In this document: positions 1-10,087 of the stretch, piece after piece
Numbering within the stretch: position 1 is the stretch's first letter
How the letters are laid out: every line of letters starts with the position of its first letter
Source of the DNA: Ectobius pallidus
Lineage: Eukaryota; Arthropoda; Insecta; Blattodea; Ectobiidae
Reading direction: 5' to 3'
Length of the DNA stretch: 64,000 nt
NCBI GenBank assembly: GCA_964059195.1
Contig: CAXKWD010000003.1
Location: forward strand, 16,226,606-16,290,605
Translations under genes and position numbers: made by a program
Notes under the pieces: generated by a model
What the model was told of the DNA's origin: nothing
Database searches by the model: none
What the model saw: only the letters and a program-made list of their open reading frames with translations

Positions 1-285
1 GAAGTGTTAGTTTGGGATACGCCGAGGGGATATAAAATAAATGTTATAGTTACTGGTCGCAAGGGGCAGCTTCAAGGCAATTTCAATGTTATCTCAAGAT
101 AGGTTATGTTTATAGTCTTTCTGAAAGGTTTTACCGATTTCTTGCTAACTCTTTTGTACCAGATATATTTATTTACTGTATTTAGGCAAGAATACAAATT
201 CTATTTAAGTATAATTATATATATAATTATATATATAATATTAGTATATTATATTTAAGTATAATTTAAGATATATATATATATA

Positions 286-993
286 CAGTGAGTCCCACGC
301 AAGAGTTGGCCAATGACGCGGGTTTCTGCGTCGCGGCTGGCACAACTCCAACTCCCGAGCGATCGGGTGAAATATCTACGCTAATAATGCCGCGGTCGGT
401 GTAATGATTCAGGTTCTCACATTTAGAGTTAAAATTACAACGAAAATAACCACGTACCTCAACACAAGAGATGTTGGAAATGTTCTCCTCTTGCATCCAC
501 ACAATACTGGCACCTTTTTAGGAAATTTTCTTTCATGCGCATAAGTTCAGCTTCCGAAACAGAGTTACTTTCTCTTGTGATAGGCCGATATGATATTGTT
601 AAAAGAACTTAAACAGTATGTAAATATTATTTATGGGAAACTTGAAAAATAAAGTGTATAAGCCAATTTGCCATACATAAGAAGAACTTAAAGAAAATGT
701 CACAAAAGAAATTAACTCTATCTCGGAAGCTGAACTTATGCACGTGAAAGAAAATTTCCTAAATGGTGCCAGTATTATGTGGATGCAAGAGGAGGACATT
801 TCCAACATCTCTTATGATGAGGTACGTGGTTATTTTCGTTGTAATTTTAACTGTAAATGTGAGAGCCTGAATCATTACACCGACCGCGGCATTATTTGCG
901 TAGATATTTCACCCGATCGCTCGGGAGTTGGAGCTGTGCCAGCCGCGACGCAGAAACCCGCGTCATTGGCCAACTCTTGCGTGGGACTCACTG
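286..993. mobile_element. Foldback MITE with about 290 bp inverted arms, Tc1/mariner-like ends
   Basis: Arms at about 286-580 and 700-993 are near-perfect reverse complements separated by about 120 bp. Both ends read CAGTGAGTCCCACGC inward and are flanked by TA (284-285, 994-995), the Tc1/mariner target. The flanks are themselves TA-rich, so the exact duplication is ambiguous. Short open frames in both arms are mirror images and not genes. No transposase is present. Confidence 0.85.
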
Positions 994-1112
994 TATATAT
1001 ATACAGGCATTTGACAGTTTACAAATAAAATACAAATATGAAAAATGACAATATAATTACATTTTTAATGCTTATTATTAAAATATCCTCGGAATACAGA
1101 ACGGGTAAGAAT

Positions 1113-1118
1113 TTTATT
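1113..1118 (-). promoter_or_regulatory. Candidate polyadenylation signal AATAAA
   Basis: AATAAA on the minus strand about 90 bp beyond the last in-frame stop (1209-1211) of the decaying zinc-finger gene. The position suits a 3' end, but the motif is common in AT-rich DNA. Confidence 0.35.
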
Positions 1119-1208
1119 TACTCTGAACCATTACAACAATAATATCAGAGGCATTTCGAAATTACTTCAAGAAAATGACTGTGCTCAGTCATAAGATGGG
1201 AATTTTTT

Positions 1209-1430
1209 TCACCTTGTATGAATAAGTGTATGTTTCTTGAGAATGCTTTTCTTAGAAAATGCCTTGGTACAGAAGTCACATGTGAAATTTTTGTTTCTTA
1301 TATGAATAAGCTGATGGATTTTGAGATCATCATACCGAAGAAATGCCTTAGCACACACTCCACACTTGAACAATCTCTCTCCTATATGAATTAGCATATG
1401 TCTTCTAAGAGCACCTTTCTTATCAAATTA
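1209..1430 (-). pseudogene. C-terminal zinc fingers stranded behind an in-frame stop
   Basis: After the TAA at 1428-1430 the same reading frame stays open to 1209-1211. It encodes the rest of finger 11 and two well-formed C2H2 fingers (FKCGVC... and FTCDFC..., each ending in H-x3-H). The stop falls where sister fingers have the Ala of C-T-K-A-F, so it is a substitution inside a finger, not a natural end. These fingers would be made only by readthrough or from an allele without the stop. Confidence 0.75.
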
Positions 1431-3434
1431 TTTAGTACAAACATTACATGAGAAAGGTTTCTCTCGAGTAAGCTGATGTATTTTGAGATTATATCTCTCT
1501 GTAAATGCTTTCGCAAAATAATCACTCGAGAAAGGTTTCTCTCCCTCATAAGCAAGATGACGTTTTTCGGTAAAAGCCCTGGCACCCGTTCCGCATGAGA
1601 ATGTTTTTTCTTCTTTATGAATTATGAGGTCATTTCTCTGAATAAATGCCTTGGTACAAACATCACGAGAGAAATAATTCTCTCTTGAATGAGTAAGCTT
1701 ATGAACTATCAGACTACTTCTCCGAGTAAAACCTTTGGTACAAACATCACATGAGAAAGGTTTCTCTCCTGTATGAGTAAATTTATGCATTTTTAGATGA
1801 GCTTTCTGAGTAAAAGCCCTGGCACAAGATCCACATGAGTACTTTTTTTCACCTTGATGAATTAGCATGTGTTTTATGAGGCTACTTTTCTGAGTAAATG
1901 CCTTGGTACAAATATCACATGAGAAAGGTTTCTCTCCTGTATGAGTAAGTTCATGTATTTTTAGATAACCTTTCTGAGTAAAAGCTTTGGCACAAGATCC
2001 ACATGAGTACATTTTCTCAACTTGATGAATTAGCATGTGATTTATGAGGTTATTTTTCTGAGTAAATGCCTTGGTACAAATATCACATGAGAAAGGTTTC
2101 TCTCCTGTATGAATACGCTGATGTATTTTGAGATTAGTTTTCCCAGTAAAAGCCCTGGCACACGTTTCACATGAGAAACGTTTCTCTCCTTTATGAATTA
2201 ACATATGATTTGTGAGGGTGATTTTCTGAGTAAATGCCTTGGTACAAACATCACACGAGAAAAATTGTTCTCCTTCACGGATTTCGAGATGGCTTTTTTC
2301 GAAAAATGAACTGGCAAACTCACCGTGTGATAAATTTTCTGCCACAGAAATATCTTGATGAGTTTTCAGATTATTTCTTTCGGAATCCATATTTTTGTAA
2401 AACTCATCAGTGAATGGCTGTTTTTCAGTAAGCATAAGCCGATTATCCTCTTTAGAATTTATTTTAGCAACGTCTTCTGAAATTCTTTGGCAGGAAACCC
2501 CTGTCTCTAATTTCTGAACTGCATTGGTATTGTGGGTATTGATTCGAAACGTAGGGATTGGATCAATAATTAATGGCATAGGCTCGATCGTTGTTTCATC
2601 GTCAGAAACTCTGTTTGAATACTCAGTTTTTAACTCAATCAAAGGAATCTCTTGCTTACATTTAACTTCATTACATTCAGAAACTACTAAATGCTCAACC
2701 AAATGGTCTTTAGGCGGTTGTAAAATCCGGGCGTTAGTTTGACAAATAGGAATTAAATCACTATAGAATGACACAGGCTCACTCACTGTTTCACTGTCAG
2801 TGTATTTGTATTCTATATCTTCCGATTTTAAATCGATTGAAATATCTTCCTTCCTTTCAATTTCATCAAATTCAGATTTTACTACGTCTTCAACATAACC
2901 TTCAGATGGGTCTGTATTTTGGGCGTTGATTTCACACATAAGAACTGAATCAATAACGGATGATACAGGCTCACTCTTTGGCTCATTGACAGTGTATTTA
3001 TATTCTAAATTTGGCGAAATCTCTTCCTTGCATTCAATTTCATCATATTCAGATTTTACTATGTCTTCAACATAATCTTCAGATGGGTCTGTATTTTGGG
3101 CGTTGATTTCACACGTAAGAACTGAATCAATAACGGATGATACAGGCTCACTCTTTGGCTCATTGACAGCGTATTTATATTCTAAATTTGGCGAAATCTC
3201 TTCCTTGCATTCAATTTCATCATATTCAGATTTCATTACAACATCAATATAGTCTTCAGACTGGTCATTGTTCTGTGTGTTAATTTGAACTGAATCAATA
3301 ATCGATGACACAGGTTCTCTGGTTGGTTCAGTGTCAATGTTGATGCCTTCTGCATTTTCCGATTTGAAGATTAGTGAAGGAATCTCTTGTTTAATTTCGA
3401 TTTCATTGCACAACGATTTTATCACATACTCCAT
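1428..3434 (-). CDS. C2H2 zinc-finger protein, truncated and decaying paralog
   Basis: A 668-residue frame without introns. Residues 1-390 are acidic and hold a 59-residue segment repeated about three times (SEYDEIECKEEIS, KSEPVSSVIDSV). Several tetrapeptides fit a SUMO-acceptor pattern (IKQE, MKSE, VKSE, LKTE); that role is inference. Residues 391-668 are C2H2 fingers. The first seven are canonical (C-x2-C-x12-H-x3-H, often with TGEKPFSC linkers). Finger 8 has lost its first Cys (FSRDVC) and last His. Finger 9 has lost its second Cys and its His pair. Finger 10 has lost both Cys. Finger 11 is cut by the TAA. Seven good fingers suggest a nuclear DNA-binding factor, but the clustered damage looks like relaxed selection. 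No KRAB or ZAD domain is seen. The ATG at 3434 is chosen because the paralog at 25459 starts similarly (M-D-H-V-I-K versus M-E-Y-V-I-K). The bases before the ATG (minus strand, CTTTCTATAG) resemble a splice acceptor, so a noncoding 5' exon is possible. Target genes are unknown. Confidence 0.8.
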   Translation of the reverse strand: MEYVIKSLCNEIEIKQEIPSLIFKSENAEGINIDTEPTREPVSSIIDSVQINTQNNDQSEDYIDVVMKSEYDEIECKEEISPNLEYKYAVNEPKSEPVSSVIDSVLTCEINAQNTDPSEDYVEDIVKSEYDEIECKEEISPNLEYKYTVNEPKSEPVSSVIDSVLMCEINAQNTDPSEGYVEDVVKSEFDEIERKEDISIDLKSEDIEYKYTDSETVSEPVSFYSDLIPICQTNARILQPPKDHLVEHLVVSECNEVKCKQEIPLIELKTEYSNRVSDDETTIEPMPLIIDPIPTFRINTHNTNAVQKLETGVSCQRISEDVAKINSKEDNRLMLTEKQPFTDEFYKNMDSERNNLKTHQDISVAENLSHGEFASSFFEKSHLEIREGEQFFSCDVCTKAFTQKITLTNHMLIHKGEKRFSCETCARAFTGKTNLKIHQRIHTGEKPFSCDICTKAFTQKNNLINHMLIHQVEKMYSCGSCAKAFTQKGYLKIHELTHTGEKPFSCDICTKAFTQKSSLIKHMLIHQGEKKYSCGSCARAFTQKAHLKMHKFTHTGEKPFSCDVCTKGFTRRSSLIVHKLTHSRENYFSRDVCTKAFIQRNDLIIHKEEKTFSCGTGARAFTEKRHLAYEGEKPFSSDYFAKAFTERYNLKIHQLTREKPFSCNVCTK
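2902..3400 (-). repeat. 177 bp in-frame tandem repeat in the ZNF acidic domain
   Basis: Copies start near 2902, 3079 and 3256, a constant 177 bp (59 codons) apart. The first two are nearly identical; the third is more diverged. Because 177 is divisible by 3, the frame is kept. This points to recent duplication within the acidic domain. Confidence 0.85.
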
Positions 3435-3658
3435 TATCTATAGAAAGGTTTCTACATATGCTAATGACAATTTTACTTTAGACGCCAAAAAGTTATTGAC
3501 AGTGCTCACTATGCGAAGGAATCTTTCAGTCTATTATTGATCTGTATTCTTCACGTTCTCACTTAAAATATTCCATAAAATAGACACCATACTTACAAAT
3601 GTTACGAATGCGGAACAAGAAAATATGGTGATTAAACAAAACACAAACTAAACAAACG

Positions 3659-3684
3659 GTTACCATAGGAACGGTCTCGGCAAC
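3659..3684 (-). promoter_or_regulatory. Split RFX X-box upstream of the decaying ZNF gene
   Basis: On the minus strand the half sites GTTGCC and GGTAAC are separated by 14 bp. In the paralog promoter (25238-25251) the same half sites are 2 bp apart inside otherwise similar sequence (AATGAT before, GTTTGTTTA after). It lies about 225 bp upstream of the ATG, close to the paralog distance. The extra 12 bp should abolish normal RFX half-site spacing. Confidence 0.5.
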
Positions 3685-3839
3685 CATGATCATTATGGAA
3701 GATGCCTAAATTTTACTTTCTACTAAATGGAACAATATTAATTCCAACGTTAAGAAAACTGCACGTGTTTTATGCACAATTATTACCTATTTTTCGACAG
3801 TCGTCAATATCAGTGAATAATAATAATAAATATAAAAAT

Positions 3840-4170
3840 ACGGAGGCTTTCACGGCCGGTGTCATAAGATTTGAAAACTTCCGGGTTGTTCGGCCGTGGC
3901 CCAAGGTTGCTGGGACCTGACGTTTCGCCCGCTGCAATGGCAGACATCCTCAGAGGCTACTCAAGCGTCGACTGGAGTCATGTCTTTCTACGAGTTCGGG
4001 CTCCTATATTTTTATGTAACAAATTACGTTCCCTTGCAGCCATATTGCTATTTCGAGCTGTCCGCCACCAATAGTCACATATACAGATGCACATGCGCAG
4101 ACAATCTGGTGCATGCCTGCCAGCATAAGCAATGGAGTCGATAATACTTTTAAAGCACAAATTATGACGA
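3840..4170 (-). mobile_element. Penelope-like retroelement fragment (putative)
   Basis: This block carries a hammerhead-like core on the minus strand (see 3911-3960), set in a GC-richer island (GGCCGTG, CGGCCGGTG) inside AT-rich DNA and bordered on the left by an AATAATAAT tract. Hammerheads in terminal repeats are established for Penelope-like elements. No reverse transcriptase or GIY-YIG coding is present, so the family call rests on this motif and general resemblance. Confidence 0.45.
3911..3960 (-). ncRNA. Hammerhead-ribozyme-like motif
   Basis: Minus strand order: GCCT, then CTGAGGA (3953-3947, fits CUGANGA), then a stem II candidate (TGTCTGC with GCGGGC, two G-U pairs) around a short loop, then GAAAC (3926-3922), GTC with the expected cleavage after 3919, then AGGT pairing with GCCT as stem I. 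Stem III is almost absent, so a monomer may be weak and activity might need a dimer. Confidence 0.5.
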
Positions 4171-4286
4171 CTTTTGCTACCACCATGAGAGATTTAACAT
4201 TTAAAAAGAGCATATAACTTTTCAATTTTATCAGACTGAGTCTATTTAATAATTATATACAAATATCCTTAATGCATATATATATG

Positions 4287-4592
4287 CTTTCACGAACCAC
4301 AGATTATTGTCTCTGTTGGACATTACATGAAAATATTATACGAGAAAAATTCTTCTGACACTGGGATTTGAACACAGGACCTCTGACTATCCGTGCCACT
4401 GCTCTACCAACTGAGCTAAGCCAGGGTTCACTTCACAGCGCCAGATGGAACCTCTCTCCTGTAACTGATTGCCCTTAATGGTCTACCTCACTGACAGACA
4501 AGTTGTTCATATGCAGTACTGTAAGGCACACTAATTAGTGATTTTTGTGACCGAGCTTCCACTGTTATTGTACAGTTAACATTCAAGATGGA
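4287..4592 (-). mobile_element. SINE-like repeat with internal tRNA-like box (family A, copy 1)
   Basis: Matches the copies at 4605-4829, 4830-5322 and 53155-53465. A tRNA-like core on the minus strand (about 4430-4357) has an A box (TTAGCTCAGTTGGTAGAGC) and a B box (GTTCAAATCC). The core lies in the middle of the roughly 300 bp unit, not at its 5' end as in ordinary SINEs. Confidence 0.7.
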
Positions 4593-4604
4593 TATATATA
4601 ATGA

Positions 4605-4829
4605 TCGATTATTGTCTCTGATTATTGTCCACAGATTATTGTCTCTGTTGGACATTACATGAAAATATTATAGGAGAAAAATTCCTCTGACAGTGAGATT
4701 TGAACACAGTACCCCTGGCTATCCGTGCCACTGCTCTACCAACTGAGCTAAGCCAGAGTTCACTTCATAGCGCCAGATGGAACCTCTCTCCTATGACTGA
4801 TTGCCCTAGATGGTACAAAATTAGTAGAA
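4605..4829 (-). mobile_element. Family A SINE-like repeat, copy 2, truncated
   Basis: Directly follows copy 1 in the same orientation, with the same tRNA-like core on the minus strand (about 4756-4690). It lacks the distal part beyond the AGGGCAATC region, and copy 3 starts immediately in the opposite orientation. Confidence 0.7.
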
Positions 4830-5322
4830 GCCCGGTCACTAAAATCACTAATTAGTGTGCCTCACAGTACTGCATATGACATAACTTGTCTGTCAGTGAG
4901 GTAGACCATGAAGGGCAATCAGTCATAGGAGAGAGGTTCCATCTGCCGCTGTGAAGTGAATTCTGGCATAGCTCAGTTGGTAGAGCATTGTCACGGATAG
5001 CCAACGGTTCTGGGTTCAAATCCCAGTGTCGGAGGAATTCGCGGGTGCGCGGGCAAAGAGAGTTAAGTCCACCATCCTCAAAAATTGAGATATATCCATA
5101 GAGTTATAGATAAAAATGTTCTCTACATTTGTGTTAAGTCCAGTAAGTCATATACAAAATTGTACGGTAGTTATGGATGTGTGCCTCATGGGTTTATCCA
5201 TCCCTAAAGCGATGTTGGGCGTGTGTTAAGACACTCTAATTCTCAGTAGCAAGAAAGTGGACTTAACTCTCTTTGCCCTCGCACCCGCGATTTTTTCTCT
5301 TATAATATTCTCAAAAATGCTT
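4830..5322 (+). mobile_element. Family A SINE-like repeat, copy 3, split by a MITE
   Basis: The plus-strand copy has its tRNA-like core at about 4964-5034 (A box TAGCTCAGTTGG, B box GGTTCAAATCC). It runs to 5039, is interrupted by the 250 bp MITE, and resumes at about 5293 (TTTCTCTTATAATATT), matching the intact copies. Together with copies 1 and 2 it forms an inverted array able to fold back. Confidence 0.75.
5040..5289. mobile_element. 250 bp MITE with about 33 bp TIRs, nested in a SINE
   Basis: The ends read CGCGGGTGC... and mirror each other through GAGTTAAGTCCAC. ATT is repeated on both sides (5037-5039, 5290-5292). Removing the MITE and one ATT restores the SINE consensus apart from one T. 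No coding; superfamily not assigned. Confidence 0.85.
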
Positions 5323-5814
5323 AACTTCATGTGCCTTGTGTTAGAAATTCAATTTTAATTCTAAAAAGTCATTTTCACATAAATAATGGCCAAGAGCCTT
5401 TCATAAATAAGCAATTCAACTACTTTTCATTGACTGACTGTAAAAAAGACTGAGCTCTATGTGTATTGCAATAAAACAAAGGACTCATGTCTGCCCAGCT
5501 TGATGGTGCGTCGCCAGTTTCCAGCAACTAGGTATCAGTTGTTTTGGGGGGGGTGGAGGGCCGTGCCCTATATATCCTGTGTGTTATCTGGGGTGATTAA
5601 TGGTACGTAGTCTCCCTAACCGGTGCTTGTGTGTTCCATATATAAATTACACGCTACAAACACACAAACAAACGGGTCACAGTGTCTAGTCACAGAACAT
5701 GACGAAGACTCTTCCACTGTGCAGGAACACTCTTACTGTTACGCTTTTGTTTTTATTATTTACTCTTCCTCCCTCTGTGCTTTGCGAATTCTTTCTCTTC
5801 ATATTTATCATTAT
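5323..5814. other. Unannotated sequence
   Basis: About 490 bp with no supportable gene, only a short G run near 5545. Nothing else recognised. Confidence 0.6.
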
Positions 5815-6937
5815 ACTTGATGCAAAATGTGTACGGAACAAAAGTAAACAACAGACTTACCTTGACTATAATTGATCCCATTCTACTTTGATCCTAGTCA
5901 AAACAAACGGGAGGAGAACTCACAGAGAGTTCGCGGAGAGTTTGTCATGTGACAAAACGTGATTGGTTAAAGTCATTAGCATGCGCCATTACCAGGGAGT
6001 GGCTTGTTAGTACAAAAGTAGTGTTGGTAAGTTCATGCAACAATAAATATAAACATTTACAAATGAAATAACAAACTCTCACTAGCATCGTCATCATTAT
6101 AGTATATCAATTAGCAAACAAAACATAGGATTCATTGTTCACGACGACCCTGCGGGTGATTTGTACTGAGAATAAACAAACTAGCATTATCACGGTGATG
6201 ACATGCGTTCTCACGTGCGGACTATGACAGCCACGCTTCTTTGTTTTGAACAGGATCGTTCTTAAATGGGATAGAAAATAACTGTGCCCTGTCGTTTCAT
6301 TGATTAATCGCACCAGCGCACACTTCACCATAGTGTGACAAGCTCAGTCAGATGTTTACTTCCATTCCGCACACATCATACAATTATTTATATGTTATGT
6401 AATTGTGAAAACATAAGTTCTGTTGAATGAGTTGCTTGCTTTCGTATTTATTTCATACATCTTTTACAACATATTGGTTGTTTATATCGTTGCCTTGGCA
6501 AATTTGTTGATTCTGAAGAAAAACAAGTGACACAAGTTTCTAAATACAAGACGTACGGTATTTTATAACATAATTAATTAAGTCGTTGTATTTTTCATTT
6601 ACAAAATGTGTGATGAAGTACACCACATATTGTAAGTAAAAATAATGGGCATGGCCTCCAATTTTACAGAAGAAAATTGCCTTCAGAACTTAGTCACCAA
6701 TAAAGAAAAGTGCGAGGAAAAGTTTTCTCTAGCGACGAGAACATACAGATTGTAAATATATACAAAATATTGGGAATCGAACCCGGGACCCTTGGCGCTT
6801 AATCTAAAAAGGAAAGCTCAAATGACTTTACTGTATGTAATCGACTAAATAGTCTCGAAAACGAACTCTTGTGAACTGTGCTTTGTATTTTCACATTAGG
6901 TTGTTTACTTTTGCTCCGTACACATCTTGGATCAAGT
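5815..6937. mobile_element. Inverted-repeat DNA element, about 1.1 kb, no transposase
   Basis: Left end 5815-5852 and right end 6900-6937 match over 38 bp in inverted orientation (core ATGTGTACGG, AAAAGTAAACAAC). A third, weaker copy of the right end lies at about 6352-6380, so a shorter unit (5815-6380) may be nested or the motif may be subterminal. No coding capacity. A tRNA B-box-like string (minus) sits near 6776-6800. Confidence 0.6.
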
Positions 6938-7367
6938 TACAGTATTTCTGAGAACAGAAGATATCGCGGCCAAAAAACTAAGATCTGATCTACATAACTT
7001 AAGGGGGGACATAGGCTACAACTTGCGGACATAGGCCTACAACTTACGGTGAAATTCATAGGTGAGAATTAGGTGAATTTCATTATTTTTATCCTCAGCA
7101 ATGAATTGCACTACGATCTTGCAATCTGACATAACCTACTCGTTATTGACTACTTCCACAATTGCATACTATTTTCAAAATTAATCAAACTGTTACCATT
7201 ACGGTTTCAACATGGCAGCCACGTTTCATGCACAGATATGCCGTTTTCTTGATAACTTCCGCAAATATCAATACTTCTGAGTGATTGTTTGCTGTGTATT
7301 TGTTAATGGCATATGAACAACAATATCAACAGCCATTCGTTTAACATTAATAGTGTTTTAATAGCAG

Positions 7368-7595
7368 ATGTCAGGATTGAGGGCATTTGGCCAGCATGCC
7401 GACACCTATGGCCGTTAATGGTAGTTTCCGTGAAAGGAGCCGCTACTTCTCTACCAATTTAAATCACGAGGCATAGTGCACCCCGTTCCAGACCTCCCTA
7501 CCTCAGAAAAATCTGATGAGGTACCGGAGATCGAACCCAAGCCCACGGATTTGTAGTCAGCGACGCTAACCGCAAGACCACGCAGGCGATCCTAT
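7368..7595 (-). mobile_element. tRNA-derived SINE, family B, copy 1
   Basis: The minus strand reads a tRNA-like head (GGTTAGCGTCGCTGACTAC, then a B-box-like GGGTTCGATCTCC) followed by a body shared with 10767-11066 and 31948-32255 (CCTCGTGATT, GGCCGTTAATGG, GTCGGCATGCTG). Diverged, with small indels. Confidence 0.8.
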
Positions 7596-7728
7596 AAATA
7601 TTGAAGACTATCTAAAAATAGAGTATGACATGACATTCCTGCTCGCGGAATAAAATCTCGCTTTTAACACTTGTAGGCTTATCATAAATACGTAGTTTTG
7701 GAATCTTACTATGGGCCATCACCGCTAA

Positions 7729-8127
7729 TTCCCGGTTTCTATAAACTCGTGAAATACCTATGTTTAAATTATCCATGGGAAAATTAGATCCTAATCACCC
7801 ACAATGAGGAAGGCCTTAATTCAGAAGGCTTTGATTCTCATTGTTTAAATTATTATTGATCCTATGAGAGGTTAAATTTTATCCAGCCATCCATGAAAGG
7901 ATAAAATAACCCGACGATTTACCCTTGGAAAGATCTAGCCCGAGTTTGTAGGAACATTTTTTTCTGTCTTTTCATATTTACCCAGAGGACAATTATCTAG
8001 AAACTCGCTACAAGTGTATGTGATTGTTACCTTCAAATTATTTGAGTTGTAAAAGTTATTCTTGTGTAAATTCTGTCCATTTGATAACTTACCCATATGT
8101 ATTTTGCGAGTTTATAGAAACCGGGCA
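7729..8127. mobile_element. PIF/Harbinger-like MITE, about 400 bp
   Basis: Ends CCCGGTTTCTATAAACTCG and its reverse complement, with TAA on both sides (7726-7728, 8128-8130). A second copy is at 51025-51437 with the same TAA flanks, and a right-end fragment at 51828-51946. A TAA duplication fits the TWA target of PIF/Harbinger. No transposase. Confidence 0.8.
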
Positions 8128-8619
8128 TAAGTCAAACTTTTGCAATGGAAAAGTGTCAATTTACTGACTAATTCTGCAACCAGAATGGATCAAATATACC
8201 TAAAGATAAAGACAAAGGGCAGTATACATGTTGTTAATTATTTTGAACAGAACAGAACAAGGAAGGCCATGTTTCCCTGACTCTAATTGAGGCCTCTTAA
8301 TTGATGGCTCCGTGATATTTCACTGATACGCCACAACACACCGCAACGACCGATGAGGGATTCGAACTACTGATTCTAGTAATTGGGCATTCTGTAATGC
8401 AATCGTGTGCTACACACTGCAAATAGTTGTACTTGTTACCTGTATTAAGTTATATGATTACATCTGTCTTCTCAATGTGTTTGCTACATCAACATCTACC
8501 CAGTCTCCCTCAGGTTCTATTTGTACATCTCGAGCTTAGCTAGCCTACTTTGAGTAAGACTCGACACAAAAAGTTCCCCAGTGTGTCTGTGTGTGTGTGT
8601 GTACATTTGTACTTTCCTG

Positions 8620-9235
8620 TACGAACCATCGAAGACTCAAAGTCAGAAAATGCCTGTTTTTATGCAGTTCAGAAACTCTCATCTTCTCGTCTTATGTCCA
8701 GAAAACTAAAAACAAAAAGTTATAAGACAATCATCCTGCCGGTTTAATATGGATGTGAGGCATGGTCGCTTACTCTTCGGAAAGAACATAATCTGAGAGT
8801 GGTCGAAAACAGGGGGCTTGGGAAAATATTTAGGCCTAAGAGAGATGAAAATGGGGACTGGAGAAAACTACATAAAGACGAGCTTCATAACCTGTACTCT
8901 TCACCGGATATATATAGAGTAATTAAATCATGGAGAATGAGATAGGCTGGACATGTTGCGCGCACGGGGGAGGAAAATCATATCATAAAAATATTGACTA
9001 CTGACTGACTTGAAGCGAAAAAACCACTTGGAAGACCTAGACGTTGGTGGGAGGACAATATTAGGATAGATTTAAGGAAAGTGGAATTTGCGAGAAAAGG
9101 TTAGATGGAGTTAGCACGGATTGAATGGCGGGCGCACAGGTAAGCGCGGCAATGAACCTTCGGGTTCCATAATGTAGATAATATTCCTTTAGCTTGCTTA
9201 GGAATTGTCTATTGTCATTGAGAAAGTAAGTATGT
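8620..9235 (+). pseudogene. LINE reverse-transcriptase C-terminal fragment (family G)
   Basis: A decayed 3' piece of a non-LTR element. Translated scraps give the end of an RT-type ORF (YGCEAWSL, ENRGLGKIF, a degraded WAGHVART, GRPRRW, DDWMEL-like), then a short 3' UTR ending AATTGTCTATTG and a GTAAGTA tail. Several stops and frameshifts. Six related 3' fragments lie at 30300, 39529, 41452, 47655, 56362 and 57440. The clade is not assigned (RTE- or CR1-like). Confidence 0.8.
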
Positions 9236-10087
9236 CCGAACCACTGGTATCATTGGTAGAGGAAGTATGATGATTTAGAACTAGGATTTTTTTGCATAAA
9301 ATTACTTTTAACATATCCCGAAAAGGTGGTAATATAACCTAAAAAATTTTAAAATGACCAACATAATAAAAAATATGGCTTGAAATTAATCGCGTTACGC
9401 ATAAAACATCCAAGCCATAGAAGTTAAAATGCCTTAGAAATGGGTCTGAAGCTTTTTAGGTATTATAAATTTTGGAGCAATAATAAAGGAAGATGGAAGC
9501 AAAATACTCGTACACAGTAAAAAGTGCATTTGAGCTCGATTTTCATTAATTTTCCACACTTCAATTAAATTTATACTATTTGTTGCGGCTATCTGTAGGC
9601 TGAGAATGTAAGAAGACACTTGTTTAGCAGGATGCCGTGTGTGTACCATAAGAATTGTCTTTGCTATCCAGAAAACACCGTAACACGATTTTTAAATTTT
9701 TCATGGTTCATCGTTTTCTGCATAATATCATTCAAATGAGACGTAGCTTAGGAAAAACTGAAATGCATGTGCAGAATTGAATGTTATACTAGGACAAGTG
9801 TGTAAATGACCCTTGAATAGGCTGTAGCAGGTAGCTTACATTAATTAATATCTTATGGTCAATGTATGTAATTTACTACTGTCAAAATACTGGTATGATT
9901 TTTCAAATAGAATCATTCTGAGTAGTAAAATTCAAACTCACCAGAGGCTCATCAAAGAATATCACTCCTTAAGCTAGGATGTTGGTGCACTTACCTGAAA
10001 ATAAAATTCAAAGTCAGTTATTTCTGGTAATTTAAAGGTTTAATAATGAAGACGGAAAGAAATTATAACATTTTACGCAAAAAATTC
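9236..10087. other. Unannotated AT-rich sequence
   Basis: About 850 bp with no supportable gene or clear repeat; short open frames look accidental. Confidence 0.6.

Noticed and set aside
4964..5034. tRNA gene
   Set aside because: A and B boxes are present, but acceptor and anticodon stems do not pair well and identical blocks recur inside repeats; treated as SINE-derived.
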